Shown here one piece after another: positions 1-6,856 of a DNA stretch of 11,222 nt. Numbering within the stretch: position 1 is the stretch's first letter; each line of letters starts with the position of its first letter. Location of the stretch: assembly GCA_903856995.1 (NCBI GenBank), contig CAIODK010000271.1, positions 1-11,222 on the forward strand. Reading direction: 5' to 3'. The notes under the pieces are model-generated. The model did not search any database, was not told where the DNA came from, and saw only the letters and a list, made by a program, of their open reading frames with translations. The stretch comes from an uncultured Burkholderiales bacterium. Lineage in GTDB: Bacteria > Pseudomonadota > Gammaproteobacteria > Burkholderiales > Burkholderiaceae_C. The position numbers were made by a program, and so were the translations under genes.

Positions 1-1626
1 GACCCACGCATTTACGCCGTGGGCGAATGTGCAGCCCACCGTGGCATTGCCTACGGTTTGGTTGCGCCCCTGTTTGAGCAAGGCAAAGTGTTGGCCAACC
101 ATTTGGCCGAATTCGGCATTGGCCGCTACACCGGCTCGCTCACTTCGACCAAGCTCAAAGTAACCGGCATTGATTTGTTCAGCGCGGGCGACTTTATGGG
201 CAGCGACGACGGCAGTACCGAAGAGATTGTGCTCAGCGACCCCCACGAAGGCGTTTACAAAAAGCTGGTCATCCGCAACGACCAATTGGTGGGCGCGTGT
301 TTGTACGGCGACACGGTGGACGGCAGCTGGTACTTCAAACTGCTACGCGACGGCCGCAGCGTGGCAGACATTCGCGAGAAGCTGATGTTTGGCGAATCCA
401 ACATCGGCGACGTGGGTCATGAAGGTCACAGCAAAGCCGCCAGCATGCCCGACGATGCCGAGGTGTGTGGTTGCAACGGTGTCAAAAAAGGTGCCATTTG
501 CAAAGCCATCAAAGAGAAAGGTTTGTTCACCTTGGACGAAGTGCGCAAGCACACCAAGGCCAGCGCGTCGTGCGGTTCATGCACGGGGTTGGTTGAACAA
601 ATCTTGATGTTCACCGCAGGGGGTGACTACTCGGCCACGCCCAAGAAAAAAGCCGTGTGCGCCTGTACTGATCACAGCCACCAAGATGTGCGTGACGCGA
701 TTCGCGACCACAAGCTGCTGACCAACCAAGCGGTCTTTGACATGTTGGCTTGGAAGACCCCAACGGGCTGCGCCACTTGCCGCCCTGCCATCAACTACTA
801 CCGCCTCAGCAGCTGGCCCAAAGAGGCCATAGACGACCCGCAAAGCCGGCTCATCAACGAGCGTAGCCACGCCAACATCCAAAAGGATGGCACCTACAGC
901 GTCATCCCGCGCATGTGGGGCGGTGAGACCACTGCAGACGAATTACGTCGCATCGCAGACGTGGTCGACAAATACAAAATCCCCACCGTCAAAGTCACCG
1001 GCGGTCAACGTATCGACCTGTTGGGTGTGAAGAAAGAGGACTTGGTCAATGTGTGGAAAGACATTGGCATGCCTTCTGGTCACGCCTACGCCAAAGCTTT
1101 GCGCACCGTGAAGACCTGTGTCGGCAGCGAGTGGTGCCGCATGGGCACGCAAGACAGCACGCAAATGGGCAAAGACCTCGAGCGCGCCATGTGGCGCATG
1201 TACGCCCCGCACAAGGTGAAGTTCGCCGTGTCGGGCTGCCCGCGCAACTGCGCTGAAGCCGGCATCAAAGACGTGGGCATCATCGGCGTGGACAGCGGCT
1301 GGGAGATGTACATCGCCGGCAACGGCGGCATCAAAACCGAAGTGGCTGAATTCTTCGTCAAGGTGAAAACTTCGGAAGAAGTGATGGAGTACACCGGTGC
1401 CTTCATGCAGCTCTACCGCGAAGAAGGCTGGTACCTCGAGCGCACCGTTCATTACGTGAACCGAGTCGGCATGGACTACGTGAAGAAAAAAGTATTGGAC
1501 GACGAAGCAGGCCGCAAAGCCTTGTGGGCACGCTTGCAATTTGCGCTCGACGGCGAGCCAGATCCATGGTTCGACTTTGAGAAGGCGCAAGTGGACACGC
1601 GCCAGTTTGAAGCAATCACCCTATAA
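1..1626 (+). CDS. nirB: NAD(P)H nitrite reductase large subunit, C-terminal two thirds (5' end outside window)
   Basis: The reading frame is open from base 1, so the N-terminal roughly 300 residues (most of the FAD/NAD(P)H-binding reductase module) lie outside; 541 residues are visible, while NirB proteins are usually 800-850. The protein catalyses six-electron reduction of nitrite to ammonium in the cytoplasm. Visible in order, numbering from base 1: the end of the flavoprotein fold (IYAVGECA near residue 4); a BFD-type [2Fe-2S] domain with C156-x-C158 and C191-x2-C194; a second BFD-like set, C220-x-C222 and C257-x2-C260; and the nitrite/sulfite reductase domain with the siroheme/[4Fe-4S] ligands C373-x5-C379 and C413-x3-C417 (TCVGSEWC and GCPRNC). 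It ends at a TAA and is followed after 9 bases by nirD, its partner subunit. The two complete BFD cysteine sets are notable. Identification is very secure; cofactor assignment follows family knowledge. Confidence 0.97.
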   Translation, partial: DPRIYAVGECAAHRGIAYGLVAPLFEQGKVLANHLAEFGIGRYTGSLTSTKLKVTGIDLFSAGDFMGSDDGSTEEIVLSDPHEGVYKKLVIRNDQLVGACLYGDTVDGSWYFKLLRDGRSVADIREKLMFGESNIGDVGHEGHSKAASMPDDAEVCGCNGVKKGAICKAIKEKGLFTLDEVRKHTKASASCGSCTGLVEQILMFTAGGDYSATPKKKAVCACTDHSHQDVRDAIRDHKLLTNQAVFDMLAWKTPTGCATCRPAINYYRLSSWPKEAIDDPQSRLINERSHANIQKDGTYSVIPRMWGGETTADELRRIADVVDKYKIPTVKVTGGQRIDLLGVKKEDLVNVWKDIGMPSGHAYAKALRTVKTCVGSEWCRMGTQDSTQMGKDLERAMWRMYAPHKVKFAVSGCPRNCAEAGIKDVGIIGVDSGWEMYIAGNGGIKTEVAEFFVKVKTSEEVMEYTGAFMQLYREEGWYLERTVHYVNRVGMDYVKKKVLDDEAGRKALWARLQFALDGEPDPWFDFEKAQVDTRQFEAITL

Positions 1627-1635
1627 AGGATTGAC

Positions 1636-1977
1636 ATGACCGAATGGAAAGTTATTTGCAAAGTTGACGACATCCCCGTGCTGGGCGCTCGTCGCGTGCA
1701 GCGCGCCAAGGGTGTTGAAGTGGCGGTGTTTCGCAACGCCGAAGACAAGGTGTTTGCCCTGCTCGATCAATGCCCTCACAAACGTGGTCCGTTGAGCCAA
1801 GGCATTGTGTTTGGTGAAACCGTGGTGTGCCCGTTGCACAACTGGCACATTGGTTTGGTCGATGGTTGCGCGCACGAACCCGATGAAGGGTGCACCACCC
1901 GGTTTGCCGTGCGCGTGGAGAACGGCGAAGTCGCGCTCGACCTGCAAGAGCTGAACACCCTCGCGATTGACGCTTAA
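1636..1977 (+). CDS. nirD: Nitrite reductase small subunit, Rieske [2Fe-2S] type
   Basis: This 113-residue protein has the usual length for NirD, the small partner of NirB in cytoplasmic NAD(P)H-dependent nitrite reduction to ammonium. It keeps a full Rieske-type ligand set, C46-x-H48 (CPHKRG) and C65-x2-H68 (CPLHNWH). Some NirD proteins, such as that of E. coli, lack these residues, so this version probably binds a cluster; that is inferred from the motif. A good ribosome site, AAAGGA at 1625-1630, lies five bases before the ATG and overlaps the nirB stop codon. The gene sits 9 bases after nirB and 15 bases before the nitrate reductase gene, so it is almost certainly cotranscribed with both. 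Confidence 0.96.
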   Translation: MTEWKVICKVDDIPVLGARRVQRAKGVEVAVFRNAEDKVFALLDQCPHKRGPLSQGIVFGETVVCPLHNWHIGLVDGCAHEPDEGCTTRFAVRVENGEVALDLQELNTLAIDA

Positions 1978-1992
1978 CCCACATACCCAGTC

Positions 1993-4791
1993 ATGAAAGA
2001 AACGCGCTCAACCTGTCCTTACTGCGGCGTCGGCTGTGGCGTGATCATTTCATCGAACGCGGGTCAAATCACAGGTGTGCGTGGTGACCCTGCGCACCCA
2101 GCAAACCTAGGTCGCTTATGCAGCAAAGGCGCTTCGCTGCACCTCACTGCCAGCCCGGTGCTTGCTCAGCAAACCCGTCTGCTGCAACCCATGCGCCGCT
2201 TGGTGCGTGGCGGCAGTTTGCAACCACTGCCATGGGACAGCGCCATGCAACTCGCCAGTCAGACACTGGCCAGTATCGTGCGCGCCCACGGGGCCGATGC
2301 ACTCGGGTTTTATGTGTCAGGCCAGATGTTGACCGAAGACTATTACGTTTTCAACAAGTTGGTCAAAGGCCTGCTGGGCAGCAACAACATCGACACCAAC
2401 TCACGTTTGTGCATGAGTAGCGCGGTCGCGGGCTACAAGCTCACCCTCGGTGCAGATGCACCACCCACCTGCTACGACGATGTGATGCACGCCGACTGTT
2501 TGTTCATCACAGGTAGCAACGCAGCGTATGCACACCCCATTTTGTTCAGACGCATCGAAGACGCGCGCGCCAACAACCCCAACCTCAAACTCATCGTCGC
2601 CGACCCACGCCGCACCGACACCGCCAGCAGTGCCGACCTGCACTTGCCCCTGCAACCCGGCACAGACGTGGCGCTGTTTCACGGCATGTTACAAATCATG
2701 CTGGCCGAGGGCTGGGTGGACCACGCCTACATCGCGGCACACACCGAAGGCTTTGACGCACTCACTGCCTTGGTGGCTAGCTACACACCCGCGCATGTGC
2801 ACGAGGTCTGCGGCATCACGCCAGAGCAACTGCTGCAAGCCACACGCTGGTTTGCCAACTCCAAAGCCACGCTGAGCTTGTATTGCCAAGGCTTGAACCA
2901 ATCCAGCAGCGGAACGGCCAAAAACGCTTCGCTCATCAACTTGCACCTAGCGACGGCACAGATCGGCAAACCCGGTGCTGGCCCCTTCTCGCTCACCGGC
3001 CAACCCAACGCCATGGGTGGCCGCGAAGTGGGTGGCTTGGCCAACTTGCTCAGCGCACACCGCGACATGGGCAAGCCCGAGCATCGCGCCGAAGTAGCCG
3101 CCCTGTGGGGGATTGACGAGGTGCCCTCTCAGCCCGGAAAAACGGCGGTGGAAATGTTTGAAGCCGCGGCCGATGGCGAAATCAAAGCGCTATGGATTGC
3201 CTGCACCAACCCCGCCCAATCCATGCCCAACCAAGCCACCGTCCGCCGTGCTTTAGAGCGCGCCGAGTTTGTGGTGGTGCAAGAAGCCTTTGCCACGGCA
3301 GAAACCTGCGACTTTGCCGACCTGCTGCTACCCGCCACCACGTGGGGCGAAAAAGAAGGCACGGTCACCAACAGCGAACGCTGCATCACCCGTGTGCGTG
3401 CAGCCGTCCCGGCACCCGGTCAAGCGCGCCATGACTGGCAAATCGTGGTGGACCTCGCCGCGCGCTTGGGCCACGAACCAGGCGTGGCTTCGAACAAAAC
3501 CAACTTGCACATGGCCTATACCTCGCCGGAAGAAATCTGGTTGGAACACCGCGAATCCACACGTGGCCGAGATCTCGACATCACCGGCCTCAGCTACGCA
3601 CACTTAGAACACACACCCGAGCAATGGCCCATGCGTGAAGGCGCTGCGCACGGCCAAGCGCGTTTGTACGAAGACGGCGTGTTCGCCACCGCCAACGGCC
3701 GTGCCAAATTTGCAGCCACGCCCTATGTGCCCACAGCTGAAGTGCGTGAGTCACGTTTTCCATTCACCCTCAACACGGGCCGCTTGCGCGACCAGTGGCA
3801 CGGCATGACGCGCACCGGCTTGGTTGGCAAACTGTTTGGCCATGTGCCCGAGCCCTTGGTGCAACTGCATCCGGACGACATGGCGCGTTTGGGGTTTGTC
3901 GATGGAACCTTGGTGCACGTCACCAGCAAACGCGGCTCCATCGTGTTGCCAGCGCAAGCCAGTGCCGATCTGGGCTTGAACCAAGCGTTTATCGCCATGC
4001 ATTGGGGCGCGGCATTCTTGAGCGGTCGTGACCACCAAAACAAACCTCTCGCCGGTGTCAATGCCATCACCACCTCGGCGTATTGCCCCACGTCCAAGCA
4101 GCCTGAACTCAAACACGCGGCGGTCAAAGTGCTCAAGGCCGAGCTACCTTGGACACTGTTGGCCGTGGCTTGGCTTCCCGAGCACCAAGCACAAACTGCA
4201 TTGCACGCCCTGCGTGCGCGGATGCATCAGTTTGAATTTGCCAGCTGCGTGCCTTTCAGTGACACCCCTGCAGAAGGCCCCGCACGTCAAGGCGTGCTGA
4301 TGCGTGCGGCCTGTAGTGAAGCACCTGACCTGACACAGGTGCAAGACATCGAGCAACTCTTAGGCCTGAACGGCAGCGACAGTTTGCGCTATGTGGATGC
4401 CAAGCGCAGCCAACTGCGCAGCATGCGCTTGCAACACAGCGACACGGGCCCAACCAAAGACACGCAGCTAGCAGCGTTCATCATCGCGGGCGATACCTCA
4501 GCCGAAACTTGGCTCAAAGCTTTGCTGCAAACCCAAGCGTCCACCAAAGAATACGGCCGCCGCTTGTTGATGACGGGTAGCCAACCACCCGTTGCATGGG
4601 TCGAGGCGGGTACCACCGTGTGCAGTTGCGTCGGTGTGAAAGACATCGCTATTCAAAACCACCTCAACATCTACAAGGGCGACAACGCGCAATGCTTGGC
4701 TTCACTGCAAGGCACGCTGAAATGCGGCACCCAATGCGGTTCATGCGTACCGGAGTTACGCCGCATGATTCAACGGACACACACCACATGA
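1993..4791 (+). CDS. nasA: Assimilatory nitrate reductase catalytic subunit, molybdopterin (bis-MGD) type
   Basis: This 932-residue protein is a cytoplasmic molybdenum oxidoreductase that reduces nitrate to nitrite, the step before NirBD. The N-terminus carries a [4Fe-4S] motif, C8-x2-C11-x3-C15 with C43 (CPYCGVGC and RLCSKG). The likely molybdenum-ligand cysteine is C140 in NSRLCMSSAVAGY, as in the Nap/Nas group. The molybdopterin dinucleotide-binding domain begins near residue 580-600 (FTLNTGRLRDQWHGMTR). After an approximately 150-residue linker, the C-terminus has a BFD-like [2Fe-2S] domain with C877-x-C879 and C915-x2-C918; C911 is an additional cysteine. There is no twin-arginine signal, which fits an assimilatory rather than a periplasmic enzyme. 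No clear Shine-Dalgarno precedes the ATG, so translation may be coupled to nirD 15 bases upstream. The 3' end overlaps cobA by four bases. The same family is called nasC in Bacillus nomenclature. The electron donor is not visible here. Confidence 0.95.
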   Translation: MKETRSTCPYCGVGCGVIISSNAGQITGVRGDPAHPANLGRLCSKGASLHLTASPVLAQQTRLLQPMRRLVRGGSLQPLPWDSAMQLASQTLASIVRAHGADALGFYVSGQMLTEDYYVFNKLVKGLLGSNNIDTNSRLCMSSAVAGYKLTLGADAPPTCYDDVMHADCLFITGSNAAYAHPILFRRIEDARANNPNLKLIVADPRRTDTASSADLHLPLQPGTDVALFHGMLQIMLAEGWVDHAYIAAHTEGFDALTALVASYTPAHVHEVCGITPEQLLQATRWFANSKATLSLYCQGLNQSSSGTAKNASLINLHLATAQIGKPGAGPFSLTGQPNAMGGREVGGLANLLSAHRDMGKPEHRAEVAALWGIDEVPSQPGKTAVEMFEAAADGEIKALWIACTNPAQSMPNQATVRRALERAEFVVVQEAFATAETCDFADLLLPATTWGEKEGTVTNSERCITRVRAAVPAPGQARHDWQIVVDLAARLGHEPGVASNKTNLHMAYTSPEEIWLEHRESTRGRDLDITGLSYAHLEHTPEQWPMREGAAHGQARLYEDGVFATANGRAKFAATPYVPTAEVRESRFPFTLNTGRLRDQWHGMTRTGLVGKLFGHVPEPLVQLHPDDMARLGFVDGTLVHVTSKRGSIVLPAQASADLGLNQAFIAMHWGAAFLSGRDHQNKPLAGVNAITTSAYCPTSKQPELKHAAVKVLKAELPWTLLAVAWLPEHQAQTALHALRARMHQFEFASCVPFSDTPAEGPARQGVLMRAACSEAPDLTQVQDIEQLLGLNGSDSLRYVDAKRSQLRSMRLQHSDTGPTKDTQLAAFIIAGDTSAETWLKALLQTQASTKEYGRRLLMTGSQPPVAWVEAGTTVCSCVGVKDIAIQNHLNIYKGDNAQCLASLQGTLKCGTQCGSCVPELRRMIQRTHTT

Positions 4792-5567
4792 CACACACCC
4801 AACCCCACGTCACACTGGTCGGTGCAGGCCCTGGCGATCCAGAACTGCTCACCCTTAAAGCCGTCAAAGCCATTGCCAATGCCACCGTGTTGTTGGTCGA
4901 CGACTTGGTGAGCGACGCCATCGTGGCCTATGCTCCCGCCACCGCACGCATCATCTATGTGGGCAAACGGGGCGGCTGCAAATCAACCCCGCAAGCCTTC
5001 ATTGAAAAACTCATGTTGCAAGAAGCCTTGTCAGGCGAAAACGTGGTTCGCCTCAAAGGCGGCGATCCGTTTATCTTTGGCCGCGGTGGTGAAGAGGTCG
5101 AACACTTGCGAACCAAAGGCGTGCACGTCACCGTCATCAACGGCATCACCGCAGGGCTGGCAGGCGTGACCTCGCTCGGCGTGCCATTGACACACCGCGC
5201 TCACGCGCATGGTGTGCTGTTCATCACGGGGCATGCCAAGCAAGATGCCACTGATGCGGTGGATTGGGCGGCGTTGTCACACACCGCCGCACAAGCCAAG
5301 CTCACCTTGGTGATTTACATGGGCATGAGCGGTGCGGCTCAGCTACAAACCTCTCTGCTGCAAGGTCTGCACCCAGACACGCCAGTCGCCATCATTCAAC
5401 ACGTCAGCCTGCCCACGCAGCGTCATGTGGTGTGCACGCTCAGCGACTTACACCACACCGTCATGCGCGACCAAATGGCCAGCCCATCGGTCATCGTGGT
5501 GGGTGATGTGCTGCAAGGCTTGTTGCACCTCGAACAGAACAGTCAGACTCTCGTCGCTGTGGCTTAA
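4788..5567 (+). CDS. cobA: Uroporphyrinogen-III C-methyltransferase (SUMT)
   Basis: This 259-residue enzyme transfers two methyl groups from S-adenosylmethionine to uroporphyrinogen III, giving precorrin-2, the precursor of siroheme. Family signatures are VGAGPGDPELLTLKA near the N-terminus and VRLKGGDPFIFGRGGEE around residues 86-102, followed by an INGITAGLAG stretch. It is the stand-alone methyltransferase form, without the CysG N-terminal dehydrogenase/ferrochelatase domain, so those steps must be supplied elsewhere. The chosen ATG overlaps the nitrate reductase stop as ATGA and begins the conserved domain directly. The frame stays open to 4596, but that would overlap nasA by almost 200 bases and add unrelated sequence. 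Its place beside nirB makes sense because NirB requires siroheme. Confidence 0.95.
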   Translation: MTHTQPHVTLVGAGPGDPELLTLKAVKAIANATVLLVDDLVSDAIVAYAPATARIIYVGKRGGCKSTPQAFIEKLMLQEALSGENVVRLKGGDPFIFGRGGEEVEHLRTKGVHVTVINGITAGLAGVTSLGVPLTHRAHAHGVLFITGHAKQDATDAVDWAALSHTAAQAKLTLVIYMGMSGAAQLQTSLLQGLHPDTPVAIIQHVSLPTQRHVVCTLSDLHHTVMRDQMASPSVIVVGDVLQGLLHLEQNSQTLVAVA

Positions 5568-5584
5568 ATATATTCAATCAACCT

Positions 5585-5589
5585 AGGAG
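5585..5589 (+). promoter_or_regulatory. Ribosome binding site of cynS
   Basis: AGGAG lies five bases before the cynS ATG. It gives cyanase its own strong translation start within the 27-base gap after cobA, unlike cobA, which depends on an overlapping start. Confidence 0.7.
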
Positions 5590-5594
5590 TCAGC

Positions 5595-6038
5595 ATGAAC
5601 CGTCTCGACGTGACCGAAAAAATCATCAGCACCAAAGTGTCCAAAGGCATCAAGTGGGAAGACGTGGCCAAAAAAGTGGGTCTCTCCAAAGAATGGACCA
5701 CCGCCGCGTGCCTCGGTCAAATGACCTTGGATGAAAAACAAGCCAAGGTTGTGGGCAAGATTTTTGGGCTCGATGCAGAAGAACAAAAGTGGCTGCAAGT
5801 GGTGCCCTACAAAGGCTCGCTACCCACGCCCGTGCCGACCGACCCTTTGATTTACCGCTGGTATGAAATCGTCAGCGTGTACGGCACCACCATCAAAGAA
5901 CTGATTCACGAAGAGTTTGGCGATGGCATCATGAGCGCGATTGATTTCTCCATGGACATCGTGCGCCAACCCGACCCCAAAGGCGACCGTGTGAATGTGG
6001 TGCTGTCGGGTAAATTCTTACCTTACAAACAATATTGA
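5595..6038 (+). CDS. cynS: Cyanate hydratase (cyanase)
   Basis: Cyanase converts cyanate and bicarbonate to carbamate, which decays to ammonia and CO2, so cyanate is both detoxified and used as a nitrogen source. The 147-residue length is close to E. coli CynS (156). The N-terminal half is a helix-turn-helix-like dimerisation domain (about residues 10-70). The C-terminal half carries the active-site residues R88, E91 and S114 (YRWYE and GIMSAIDF), which correspond to the E. coli catalytic Arg96, Glu99 and Ser122 with a constant offset of eight. A ribosome site, AGGAG, precedes the ATG. The gene starts 27 bases after cobA on the same strand, with no obvious terminator between, so it is probably the last gene of the nitrate/nitrite assimilation operon. 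No cyanate transporter gene is in view; a carbonic anhydrase gene lies nearby on the other strand. Confidence 0.97.
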   Translation: MNRLDVTEKIISTKVSKGIKWEDVAKKVGLSKEWTTAACLGQMTLDEKQAKVVGKIFGLDAEEQKWLQVVPYKGSLPTPVPTDPLIYRWYEIVSVYGTTIKELIHEEFGDGIMSAIDFSMDIVRQPDPKGDRVNVVLSGKFLPYKQY

Positions 6039-6071
6039 GAGCAACGCGCGGGCACCCTAATTCACATTTTT

Positions 6072-6085
6072 TTGATGTAACTCAA
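6072..6085 (+). promoter_or_regulatory. Putative FNR/Anr/Dnr-type binding site
   Basis: The sequence TTGATGTAACTCAA matches the FNR consensus TTGAT-N4-ATCAA at nine of ten specified positions. It lies about 110 bases upstream of the start codon of the membrane protein gene at 6182. If the weak promoter at 6121-6149 is real, the site would be centred near -77, an upstream activator position. The match is read directly from the sequence; binding and oxygen control are inferences, supported by the anaerobic nitrate respiration operon nearby. Confidence 0.5.
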
Positions 6086-6120
6086 ACAGTGGGATGGTGT
6101 CACTGAAAAGTCACCGATTT

Positions 6121-6149
6121 TTCAAATCACCGTCACGCACAGGTTTAAC
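6121..6149 (+). promoter_or_regulatory. Weak sigma-70-like promoter candidate
   Basis: TTCAAA (6121-6126) and TTTAAC (6144-6149) each match the -35 and -10 consensus at four of six positions and are separated by an ideal 17 bases. This would place the transcription start near 6156, 26 bases before the next start codon. The individual matches are poor, as might be expected of an activator-dependent promoter, and chance is a real alternative in AT-rich sequence. Confidence 0.2.
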
Positions 6150-6169
6150 ACTGACGTCACACAACTTTT

Positions 6170-6175
6170 AAGGAG
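6170..6175 (+). promoter_or_regulatory. Ribosome binding site selecting the GTG start at 6182
   Basis: AAGGAG lies six bases before the GTG at 6182. This supports that GTG as the start of the membrane protein gene rather than a later ATG. Confidence 0.7.
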
Positions 6176-6181
6176 TCTGAC

Positions 6182-6799
6182 GTGAGCAAATTTTTAGACC
6201 AAATACACACCCTGCAATGGGATGACCACCGTTACTACCACCAAAGCCGAATCAACCAAACGCTGCACTTGATCAGTGCCTTGAGCTTCTTGGTAGCTTA
6301 TGCATTTTTGTTTGTGGATCCCGCCATCTCTGGCCTCATCGGTTGGGGCATCGGCATGGTCACGCGGCAGTCTGGACACATATTCTTTGAGCCCCGCACA
6401 TTTGATGAAATCAATGGGGTCTCAGATGCACACAAAGAAGCCATCAAAGTGGGCTACAACATGCGACGCAAAGCCATTTTGATCGGCGTTTGGTTGACAT
6501 TGCCTTTAGCCCTGTGGTTTAGCCCCAGCCTATTAGGTTGGATCGAACCTGCCACAAACACTGCGGGCTTCTTACACGACGTGGGTTTGTCTTGGCTAGC
6601 ACTGGCTATCACGGGCATCTGCTTTAGAACTCTTCATCTGTTTTTCTTGCGTAGCCCCTTAACAGGCTTGGCATGGGCAATGAAGATTCTTTTAGATCCA
6701 TTCCATAACGTGGCCATCTACTGGCACTCACCAATTGCTTTGCTCGGTGGCGAAAGGCTAGATCCCATTCATCCAGCCTTAACGACAAAAGGCCACTAA
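6182..6799 (+). CDS. Small membrane protein, Mpo1/DUF962-like N-terminal half
   Basis: I do not recognise this 205-residue protein as a named gene. About four hydrophobic segments are visible (roughly residues 28-46, 48-60, 98-118 and 133-156). The N-terminal half reads YYHQSRINQTLH (H20, N25, H29), then after one hydrophobic stretch RQSGHIFFEPR (Q63, H66, E70, R72). That pair of motifs and its spacing resemble the bacterial Mpo1/DUF962 pattern of a His/Asn/His motif followed by a W/Q-x2-GH-x2-FE-x-R motif. Mpo1 in yeast is an iron-dependent 2-hydroxy fatty acid dioxygenase of the ER, so an iron-bound membrane enzyme is conceivable but not shown. The C-terminal half adds H152, H175 and H182 (DPFHNVAIYWHSP), which I cannot place. 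The start is a GTG with a strong AAGGAG site. GC content looks lower than in neighbouring genes, and an FNR-like box lies upstream, suggesting its own oxygen-linked regulation. Product assignment is tentative; that it is a real gene is likely. Confidence 0.8.
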   Translation: MSKFLDQIHTLQWDDHRYYHQSRINQTLHLISALSFLVAYAFLFVDPAISGLIGWGIGMVTRQSGHIFFEPRTFDEINGVSDAHKEAIKVGYNMRRKAILIGVWLTLPLALWFSPSLLGWIEPATNTAGFLHDVGLSWLALAITGICFRTLHLFFLRSPLTGLAWAMKILLDPFHNVAIYWHSPIALLGGERLDPIHPALTTKGH

Positions 6800-6829
6800 G
6801 CCCCCAGATTAACCCTCGCATCACGGACC

Positions 6830-6856
6830 GGGCAGATTGCCTTAATCAGACTGCCC
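6830..6856. terminator. Possible hairpin between the convergent gene clusters
   Basis: GGGCAG (6830-6835) pairs with CTGCCC (6851-6856), and ATT/AAT (6836-6838 with 6844-6846) could extend the stem with a bulge. It sits in the 42-base convergent gap and runs into the last codons of the minus-strand hemerythrin gene. There is no T-run on either side, so it is at best a weak or bidirectional terminator. Confidence 0.25.

Larger units (their letters stand above)
6039..6181 (+). other. Intergenic region with candidate regulatory elements
   Basis: This 143-base stretch is the longest non-coding segment in the window and is clearly more AT-rich than the flanking genes. It contains a T7 run (6067-6073) with no convincing hairpin before it, an FNR/Anr-like dyad (6072-6085), four copies of GTCAC (6099, 6110, 6132 and 6156), a TCACCG direct repeat (6111 and 6127), a weak promoter-like pair (6121-6149), and the ribosome site of the next gene. 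I see no small ORF or RNA gene in it. Confidence 0.6.

Noticed and set aside
943..1590. Long open frame on the minus strand opposite nirB
   Set aside because: It lies wholly antisense to strongly conserved nirB codons, has a His/Val/Ala-rich composition typical of reversed GC-rich coding DNA, and shows no domain or ribosome site.
4596..4787. Upstream extension of the cobA reading frame
   Set aside because: It runs through the essential C-terminal cysteine domain of nasA, and the added residues do not resemble SUMT. The ATGA overlap at 4788 gives the normal family N-terminus.
6067..6073. T7 run after cynS as a rho-independent terminator
   Set aside because: No stable GC stem-loop could be paired immediately upstream; the preceding bases hold only short, weak complementarity.
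6153..6158. GACGTC palindrome as an operator
   Set aside because: A six-base palindrome is too short to support a specific regulator and is explained by one of the GTCAC copies.
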